From positions 62,001 to 126,000 of the forward strand of contig JASAMV010001158.1 in the NCBI GenBank assembly GCA_030248065.1: DNA of 64,000 bases, given 5' to 3'. The DNA is from Rhynchonema sp. JSB1_4 (lineage: Eukaryota > Nematoda > Chromadorea > Monhysterida > Xyalidae). Below, in pieces: positions 55,977-64,000 of this stretch. Every line of letters begins with the position of its first letter. Position 1 is the first letter of the stretch. Under the pieces are notes generated by a model. That model worked only from the letters and a program-made list of their open reading frames with translations. It had not been told where the DNA came from and searched no databases. The position numbers and the translations under genes were made by a program.

Positions 55977-57485
55977 GGCATTTTCGAAACGGTGTAAAGG
56001 TCAGTTGGGTGTAAAGGTCGGTGGAAAGCTTGAAATATTGCACGCTGAGCAAGCAGCAGAAGGCGCGTTTCTAAACGAAAGGTCAACTTTGACAGTTTGC
56101 CGTGCAAGTGTAAATCGTTTGTTTGCAACCTGGTTCGTTTAAGCTGGATGCAGAAACGTTTTAAAGCAATATTTTTAAGTTGCCTGACATTCCGCTGTAA
56201 GGCTATTGAGAAATTGAACATTCACTGACGGCGGTACCAAAACTATGATGCCGCTAACTGATCGCAGCACGAAATCAAAACGCCTCCAAAAAAGGTCACG
56301 AAATTTATAAATATCGTTTAAAAACGCTTGTGCAACTAGCCTAAATACAATATTGCAAACAGACGATTTACTCTTGCACAGCAGACTGTCAAAGTTGACC
56401 ATTCGTTTAGAAACGCGCGTCTGCAGTTTGCTCAGCGTGCAATGTTTCAAGCTAAGGGCGCGGCCAGGTAGATGCGGACTGCGGACTGCGGACATTGAAA
56501 AAAACTATGTCCAATGTCCGCAGTCCGCAGTCCGCATCTACCTGGCCGCACTTGCGGACTGCGGTTTGCGGACAATCGAAACATTTTTTGATTGTGTTTG
56601 CTAGTGCGATATACAACTACAGGGTTGTGAATATAGTGTAACGTGGAATCCTGCCCTGTTGCCTGCCATTCAATACCATGAAACATTCTAACGTGTGTGT
56701 CCTTATTCTGTGTTTGCTGTGTGTGATACGTGGCAGTCGTCAGTTGCGCGTGTGTTGGCAATTGATTATTGTGAGTTGGCAGATATTACATGGATGTTTC
56801 AGGCAACAACAGAAGACAACACAGTATTATGCACGGTGTTGAAGTTTGCATATTTATAGTCCAGCCACCAGCTCATGAGACGACTTTTTTTAAAGCTTGC
56901 TTGGCCGCATTCAAAAATGCTCCAGATACACGTGTTTTCGCAAACAAAAGAAAGAGATTGGCTGAGGGAGATGATGACAAGTTCCAGCTGGCTGACCTCA
57001 ATTTGTTGCGTGCTTACGCGAACAGCAGCGTTGTTCAGCACACAAATGTTTTGGGAGTCAAAAGGGAATTTACGCACCGAGTGGAGAGCGTGTTTTTAAA
57101 AAATACGTGCGTTTCTCTTTCTTTCATTTCCGAAATACGTGGAACCGGAACATTGTTGGATCCGCACAAGCCAATTTCAAAAAAAAGTCGTCTCATGAGT
57201 TCGTGGCTGGACTATACAACCCTGTAGTTATATGCTTACTAGCAAACACAATCAATGAAATGTTTCGATTGTCCGCAGTCCGCAGTCCGCAAGTGCGGCC
57301 AGGTAGATGCGGACTGCGGACTGCGGACATTGGACATAGTTTTTTTTCAATGTCCGCAGTCCGCATCTACCTGGCCGCGCCCTTACGCCGAGCTTACACT
57401 GAACTTTCTCACACCGAAGCTTTCCACCGACCTTTACGCCCAACTGACCTCCGTTTCGAAAATATCGCCCAATTTCAGAAGTGAA
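55977..57485. repeat. nested inverted-repeat cluster (about 1.5 kb)
   Basis: Outer arms carry the shared block AAGGTCGGTGGAAAGCTT (near 56010) and its inverse AAGCTTTCCACCGACCTTTA (near 57418). A GC-rich palindrome with repeated GCGGACTGCG units (56454-56590) has an inverse copy at 57258-57387. Innermost arms pair CCAGCTCATGAGACGAC (about 56868) with GTCGTCTCATGAGTTCG (about 57187). Another inverted pair involves GTTTAGAAACGCGCG (56404) and its inverse near 56070. The whole is a stack of foldback modules. Related TTTACACC/CCGTTTCGAAAA sequence occurs in laminin intron 15 (6060-6130). Confidence 0.65.
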
Positions 57486-57489
57486 AGTT

Positions 57490-60400
57490 CATTATTAGCC
57501 GTTCGTTGCGTTTTATATGACCTGGGTGATAAAGCAGCGTGCGTGCAGGAACACAGGCAATGAACCATATTATTACTATCGCTACCCTTTTGTTTATGAC
57601 ATAAACATTGTATTGCTCAGCAAATATACATGGTTCGATTGATAAAATATGGAGCTAAAAATGTTTAGCCAAGCGTTTCCTTGCGCATACTTTGAGGGAT
57701 AGACAGCATCTAGTGTAGCACAGTGCATAGGTGTCTGAATGGTTCATTTTGAACTCAGAACAAATGTTTAGTTTCGTACAATGGTGGTTCATGGAGTATA
57801 TTGTAAGTGTCGCATATCTGAACACATGCCAAAGGAAAGAGCGGCCCAAAGGTCGTAAACCTTTCACAACACATGTTTAGTCTCATGTGACAAACCAGCC
57901 GGAGCCAAGCCAACCGATACTTATCACTTAGGTCACCCTAAAAGTGGGACAAGAATTTACAGACCACCCTGTAAGCTAAAGCGAACAACTAATGCTGTCC
58001 CAGCCCCAGGAGCGACAGTCACAAATACTGTAGCAAGACAGACAATTGTTACAACACATGAACCAAATTACGTGGAGCGACCTTCCCACATAAGGCAAGC
58101 CGGCCTGAGAATCGGCATGACACTAAACAGTTTACGAACAAACAAGCAGCTTCTGAATGCACTGTCAAAGCTGTAGGGAAGAGAGGGTCACAAGAAGTAC
58201 ATTAGAACAACACTGATAGTAGTAGTTTAGCAAGCAGCAGTAGCACATAGACCATGAATAAATGACCACTTTGTGTGTACGCGTGCAATGGACAAAGGCT
58301 ACTTCTGTATGTACCGAAGAGACTCTGGGGTTCCGGGTTATGTCCTCAAAAGAACCCCGAGGTCCCCCTTTTTAGTACCGCGCGCAATGCCAAAGGGTGA
58401 CCTATATGTATTGTACTCCTATGCATGACCAAAGTCCACTACGGCGCGCGCGTGTATGGTTGTGTGTTCTTTTCTTTGATATTTTTACTCATACACCGAC
58501 TACTGTATAGCCTTGGAAGCCTTGTTTTGTTGCCCGAAATGTGAGGTCCACGCGCATTTGAGTCTATCCCGAGGGTGCACACATGGGGTCATTTACATGA
58601 CAAAACTGCCGATGATTACAATAGACGAACCGAAACCAGTGTGGTTGCATTATGTGCGCGTGGGGGCAGCAACATGAGATATTATGGATGACCGTTTTTG
58701 GCTTTTTGCCTTCTGCCGCCAGACACAAAAATGTATGAATGCGAACGTCTCTGAAAGAAGCCAACAAGTAAACAAAGAACAAGAGTGTAGGTCTGGGTAG
58801 TACTATGCTCTTGTTACATTACACCCCAAACAGGACACTGGTAGCCGGAACGTTTCTGGAATATCAAACAAGCGCAAGCCAAAAATACAAAATGAGCCAG
58901 CAGAAATAAGCTATAAGTCCATGGGGACTGTATGTGCTGAAAGCGTGTCCGCGATTATAGCCGTATGGGAAAGGCGCATCTATTGCTGGTTGCATGCGTT
59001 GAGCTTGAGAAAAATCAGCGGAGAAAAAGAGCGGCTCAAAGGCAGCGAACCATGTCCGACCTTATGCTATTAGGCTAAGACACTTTCTCAAAGAAACCTT
59101 CTCGGCTTTTTGGACACTGTTGTTTTCCTCGCTGATTTTGCCATCATAGACAAAAGCGGAACGCGAAAAATAAATATCGCCAGCCTGACTCCAGTACTGT
59201 CATGATGATGATATGCGTGGCGCATTATGTTTTTCCATCCGCGAGATTTAGTCATATTTGTAGATAAGTGGGCATTTGTGGCCTGGTAGCACCTGACACC
59301 AGTTAAAAAGCCTATATCTGATGCGAATGGGAAAAACCACGGCGCATGGAAAAGTATCATTTCTGCAACATGGGATTTTCTTCAACCCCTTTTGTTGCTG
59401 CGGCAGAAGTTGCAGCATTATTGTTTTTCAATGGGCTGACTTGGATAAAATCAAGAGGCACACATGGAAATCGAGTTATCGTTCGGAAAGCACTTTCGGA
59501 GTCAACGGGCAGGAAAGTTCGGGCGGGAGACACTTCTTGTCGAAAAAAGTGGTCCAGAAACTGCGTTCATCAAGAAAACGATTTGAAACATTTCAGCCAA
59601 GATAATTTTTTGTTGGTCAGTTTCAAACCAAAGTGTTAAGTGTTCAAGCAAGCCAGGCCCATGGGGCACCACACCCAAGCAGTCGTGAAGCAGAGGCTGC
59701 AACAGATCAAATTAGGGCAATCGAATCGTCAGAAAGGAAAGACACATCTAATGACAGGACAGAACATTGCCGCAGAGCAAGGATTGGAAAGAGGTCGTTC
59801 TCCCTTGACAAGGGTTTCCTTCCATTTAGTTCTGCCCCCAATTCACCAATCCGTCATTAGGGTTGCGGCACTTTCGTTCATCTGAAGCAGCAATGAAATT
59901 TCTGACCAAGATTGCAGTCCAACAAGTATAATTTTAGCACCATGTCAGCAACATTATGTAAGCGCGATAATGAGCCAAATGTGTCCCTCTTGGCAGCTGG
60001 CAGCAGCCTAAAGATGCTAAGCACAATTTAGGTGCCACAAGCTTTCCTGTACACTTCTTACGCTTGCAAACTGGATCTTGGGTACCCTGAGATAAAACAC
60101 GGTCAGCAGTCGTAATATTTTTGGCTGGTACCTACTGTTTCACCCAGGAAATGCTCAGAAGCAATTATGGGTGGGTGGGAGATATGAAATTTGGATAATG
60201 TCCGAAACATTTCTCCCCCTTACATTTCGCCTGTTGCTTCATAATAATCTGGGACTGACGTGTGTGAGTTGAGGATATGAAAAATATTCAGTGTGCAATT
60301 GAGAAGAAAAAAAGGTACATATCTGGCTGAGGGTTACACTGTTTCAATCGAAAAGAAAAAGAGCAAAAGCATTTGAGCGTTTTCAGCGTCCTGCAAGACA

Positions 60401-61360
60401 AAAAGATTGAGCGCTTGGCTTATCCAACCGCAAAATGGATTTCAAAACGCTCTACTGTTCCATAAGCACCATGGCGGCTTGGATTTAGCCGCAGAACAAA
60501 AAGCAATAGCAAACCGCACAAGGCTATGCGTGTCACATGATTTATGATGAAAAAACGACGATTTGATTTGACTGAGACAACGGGAAATTTGGGACACCGT
60601 TGGCTTGGGAAATGGTGGAACATAGAGAATTTTGTGGTCTTTGACGAACCTGGGCTCTGCAATTCTGTTACCAACCCAAACAATGCGTGTGCTTCGCACG
60701 TTTTTCAACAATAAACTGAAATTCCAGACTCCATGTTTCAAAACGAAGGATAAGTGGTCACTGTCACGCGATCTGTGAACGCTTAAAAAGCTGTATGGGT
60801 TGTGTCCTAATTTTTGTTCGTTCAAGAAAATACCACGCACCGAACCAAAATTTGCCTTTCGTGGCAATAAGTCTAGACAAGGAACATTCACAAAAAACTG
60901 GCATTATTACCACGCATGAGTAAAGACCAGCAATTGTATAGCAACAATATCTTGCAATATAGCATTTGCGCAAATCTAGAACCATGAAAATTAGAGGTCC
61001 CATATTGACAGACAATCTTTGAATTTAAAATTCGAACACTAATTTCCACCAGAAGCCAGAACACCAGCAGAACCCCAAAACCGGCAAAATATTGGAGCGA
61101 AAACAGTGGATTTGGTAGCATAATGTACACACGGTGGTAAGCCAATAAGCGCGACACATTATGGACAGTGTTGTCACCACACCAAGCAAATAAGCATGGA
61201 GCCACAAGGAATTAGCTGGACAGACAGACAGATACCAGGCGGTTGCGGACAGCTACAAGGGGTTACTGGTCACTCTTTGCGGTCGGAGCTTAGGATGAGA
61301 TTTCGTGTGCGTTTTCAGAACCAGGGGTGCACATTTTGTGAATGCAAGGACTGGCCGTGG
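57490..61360. other. gene-poor region
   Basis: Several open frames of 70-150 codons exist (for example 60442-60891 on the minus strand and 59321-59885 on the plus strand). None shows a family motif, signal peptide with splice context, or codon pattern I would defend. Two CTGTTTCA 8-mers occur (60135 and 60339), close to the number chance would give. Confidence 0.4.
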
Positions 61361-61365
61361 TTTTT

Positions 61366-61570
61366 CTGAGGACACGTGACTATGGGAACATTTGTACTGA
61401 CGATGACCTGGTGCACCGTTTGTCTGTGGAAGCAGGTCGAAATGGGCAACTAAGTGCATAAGTTGTGCAGCGTGTTTTCGGTTACCGGCTTTGCCCTATT
61501 TTCCCAGACGGGCGGTGCACCAGGTCATCGTCAGTGCGAATGCACCAGATGGCCGCGTGACCCCAGAGCA
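61366..61570. mobile_element. foldback copy of the GGTGCACCAGGTCATCG family
   Basis: The inverse core (61395-61417) and direct core (61511-61535) face each other across about 95 bp. Similarity extends outward through CACTGACGATGACC/GGTCATCGTCAGTG and then CACGTGAC/GTGACC. This copy shows how the intronic single copies could derive from one inverted-repeat element. Confidence 0.65.
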
Positions 61571-64000
61571 CACGCAAAACATCACAAAAACATTTTTCTG
61601 CGCAGTTCGGGTAAATGGACCGAGACAAGCATCCTAAACTCAGAACGCAAATCTAGAGGACCATCACTCGTGTTTGACAGACACCAAGAAGAGACAGTGT
61701 CCGTGCGTTGGCAATCAGCGGATTCAGCCAAGTGTAAGTAACAATGTGTTGTTTGAACCAGCCTACTGTGGATACGATACGGCCAGATTTCAGGGTGTGT
61801 GTGGCACTTGTTGTGATGTTATGTACACAAAATAAAAGAATATTCTACTGGATATGCGAAAGCACACGAGAAATTATATTGTGGAAGCAACCTGCCTTCC
61901 GTTAGGTTCAAATAATGATACCCCGAAAAGACTGCGGGAGACTTGACTGATCCGATTAGACACGACTTTTCAAATATTGTTATAGAATATTATTGGTTGG
62001 CATAAGAAAATGCAGGCGGCCCGCTTTTGTTTGTGACTGACACTGTGTAAACATTTACGCAGTATTGCCCTCACAGCAAAATGACACTTATCGGGATGGA
62101 AATATGAAAGCTGGAGGCACTTTAGTGCTCGTACCCGCAAAATTAAACGCAAAAATGCAACTAATAACTCGCAACTTGGTTGGCAAACCCACAATAACGA
62201 AAGTGTGACTTTATAATGGAGTGCCAGGTAATGTGTTGCAATAATATTGTTGACAGGCAGATCGTTTAGAAACTGGACTTCGTTATGAAAACTTTCTGAC
62301 GCGAGGTTGGCCCTCTCGCTTCTGTAAATGATATTTATTGGCGAGTGTTGCGAAAAATGTTTTTCCACGCTTCTGAAAATTTGACATCAGAAAGTAGAAC
62401 TTGAAACCAGGCAATCAAAAAACATTGGCGTTCTGTTCTTCGTAACTTAGCGGAACGAACTTCTCTCTCTGAAACGGTCCAGGTGCACAGAGTGTTCCAG
62501 AAGTGTCGCCTCGGCGCTTGTGCAAATGAAAAATAAGGAACGATCAATAAAATACAAAGTTGCAGTCAGACGGCGCATATAGCAGTGTGCATCCATTTAT
62601 AAAAAAAGTCTATCACAAAAAAACCACCAGTCCTCTGAACTGCCTACGGGATGGCGGCAGCTAAAATCCGAGCCAAAAGACAGATTAGTCCATTTACGTA
62701 GTGGGGTGCGCGCGCAAAAACACCTAGGCGCATTATCAAACTTCAGTGATCCGTCCAGTCTGGCTCTGCCGTGTAAACATTCAAAATGTTTGTTGGTGTT
62801 TGTTATGGGGCTTAAATGCAATTGCGTTACATTTAGCCACAGCCATGAGCACGTGCGCACTGGTTATACTGTTTGGCTGGCTGGCTGATGTTTCAAACAG
62901 GCTACAAGCGGCTTTCTACATCCGGGCGTAGACCGATCGCCAACTTTTGACACCCAGACTTCCCGGACCTACAGTGTTGTCTGGTTAGTTAATCGCCTGG
63001 CAAACTTAACGCGCCGCTCTGCCGTTCCATTTTTTGTCTGCAAAGGAACACTGCAATTTGAATACTGGTGGACCACACGTATCGCTTGCACAGAACAGTG
63101 TGAACGAGATGAGAATTGCCAGCAAAGTCACACCTCCTGAAAAAAGTATAAGGCGTCAGAAACTTTTTTCACAAAAGTTGCGTGAATATAAAAAGCGTCA
63201 CAACACAGCTGGAGCCAGAACTCAAGCGCTCATAATATGTTTCCTGAGTTGTCACGTTTCAAACAAATCGGAAAGCAAAGCAAGGAAAGCAAGTTAGATG
63301 TTTTGTGGGGAGGAAAAGAAAGGGGACGATGGGAAAGATTGTAAGAAAGCAACCACACCACATGGAAATCTACGCGAGCGTAAATACGAAATTGGTCTCC
63401 TGTTCAGGCCAAAAGTTGGCACCACTATTGTTTATTTACTCGCTCTTCTGAGAACACAAAGCCGAAAAGGTCGAAAAGCGGAAAAATACAAAATAAGAAG
63501 ACAATAGCGGAACAATGGTAATTGATTGGCCTGTTTCGGCGAAAGCATGTTTGTTTGCACAGAAGTCACAAATGCGAAACTGATATAGTTTGTTTGCTAT
63601 ACAGTACAATTGGTAAATAATGGCTTATTTGGCAACCAAGTATGTACATTTTTAGCTCATTACTGTTTCTATTGTACCGGTGCGAGGGCAGTACCAAGCC
63701 CAGATTCAGCAACTCTGTGCAAAATTCTGGTTTGCACAGTTTTGGCACTAATTTTATTTGCATAGGTGTGTTTTACGGACGCGCGTGTGGGGCTGGATCG
63801 GATAGGATTTCACGTTAATTAAGGAGTATCCTACTATGGCGGGTGGGGAGACAGCGTGAAATTTGAGTTGCACGTTTCAGGTGCGCAGGTGGATAACACA
63901 CAATTGTGCCACGCATAGTACCGCCGATGTACATTCATTGTACCAAGAGTTTCCCAGCAATCTAGAAAGCTTTGTATCGTAAAGAAAGGTAACCGAAGAC
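61571..64000. other. gene-poor right flank
   Basis: No supported gene. AATAAA occurs at about 61831. One TGATGTTTCA lies at 62886-62895, the only exact copy well outside a recognised gene, so a transcript could run through here that I cannot see. The remaining sequence has only short, feature-free open frames. Confidence 0.4.

Larger units (their letters stand above)
4440..61555. repeat. dispersed repeat family with core GGTGCACCAGGTCATCGTCA
   Basis: About twenty copies occur in both orientations, nearly all intronic. Examples are near 4440, 8560(-), 9599, 14308, 17421, 17592, 18886, 19983, 20108(-), 21127, 27747(-), 29440, 31283, 32767, 39262(-), 40995(-), 41309(-), 42894(-), 45593, 61395(-) and 61511. 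Better copies extend on both sides: CTTTCACAGACGGGC before the core, and GTGCGAATGCACCAGATGGC after it. The pair at 61395/61511 is arranged as a foldback, suggesting the family is a short inverted-repeat transposon. Confidence 0.75.
967..62895. repeat. dispersed 10-mer TGATGTTTCA, 27 exact copies on the two strands
   Basis: Plus-strand starts: 967, 2771, 2872, 4385, 5292, 9361, 12061, 13745, 13809, 16324, 27224, 30107, 31573, 45508, 46780, 52529, 62886. Minus-strand copies (TGAAACATCA) start at 6757, 7274, 7616, 11470, 14144, 14252, 16684, 19815, 41729, 51824. About 0.1 is expected by chance in 64 kb. Twenty-one lie in the laminin gene and all but two of the rest lie in other genes. Three are inside exons (12061, 14144, 16324) and the others are intronic. 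The 8-mer core ATGTTTCA or its complement occurs roughly 29 further times. The core TGTTTCA is shared with the C. elegans Ruby motif CTGTTTCA upstream of type I piRNAs. Confidence 0.85.

Noticed and set aside
59321..59885. Chain of overlapping plus-strand open frames
   Set aside because: They alternate frames without acceptor/donor signals at the switches and show no recognisable motif. A degraded transposon is possible but unsupported.
60442..60891. 149-codon minus-strand open frame
   Set aside because: No signal peptide, domain or splice context that I recognise, and it overlaps other open frames of similar length. A single frame of this size is not rare in 64 kb.
967..62895. Reading TGATG in the motif as a snoRNA C box
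   Set aside because: The consensus C box RUGAUGA is not met (TGATGT), and I found no matched D box (CUGA) with terminal stems at consistent spacing.

Overview
The window is eukaryotic nuclear DNA, almost certainly from a nematode. Spliceosomal introns are dense, acceptors are mostly TTTCAG or TTNCAG, and one gene encodes a MLT-10-type moulting-cycle protein, a family known from nematodes. Three genes have a TTTCAG/TTTACAG acceptor 19-32 nt before the start codon with no obvious exon in front, as expected of spliced-leader trans-splicing. The heavy intron load (74 laminin exons) argues against a close Caenorhabditis relative. A Plectus-like or other intron-rich lineage fits better, but that is inference.

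Layout. 1-737: upstream flank. 738-33197 (+): a complete laminin alpha chain gene (LanA/EPI-1 type, 3695 residues). I rebuilt it exon by exon with an uninterrupted reading frame from signal peptide to stop. 33634-35649 (-): a secreted C-type lectin with a cysteine-rich tail, 7 exons, convergent with laminin. 35650-38466: shared upstream region. 38467-43605 (+): a MLT-10-like secreted protein, 11 exons, ending in a long leucine-serine-proline pentapeptide array. 43695-44172: two adjacent near-perfect palindromes. 44939-47988 (+): prenylcysteine oxidase/lyase, 7 exons, 506 residues. 48388-48459 (+): tRNA-Glu(CTC). 50919-52513 (-): a two-exon secreted, probably GPI-anchored protein of unknown family. 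52514-64000: about 11 kb in which I find no convincing gene, with a 1.5 kb nest of inverted repeats.

The genes do not form a pathway. Laminin alpha is the basement-membrane organiser, MLT-10 and the lectin are secreted epidermal or extracellular proteins, and prenylcysteine oxidase recycles prenylated-protein breakdown products. What links the region is its dispersed sequence. The 10-mer TGATGTTTCA occurs 27 times on the two strands (about 0.1 expected by chance). Nearly all copies lie inside genes, mostly in introns and often beside splice sites. Its core is one base from the CTGTTTCA piRNA promoter motif of C. elegans, so the introns may hold piRNA loci. The 5.9 kb laminin intron contains a foldback transposon whose 9-bp target duplication copied the splice donor of the preceding exon, with a hAT-like element nested inside it.
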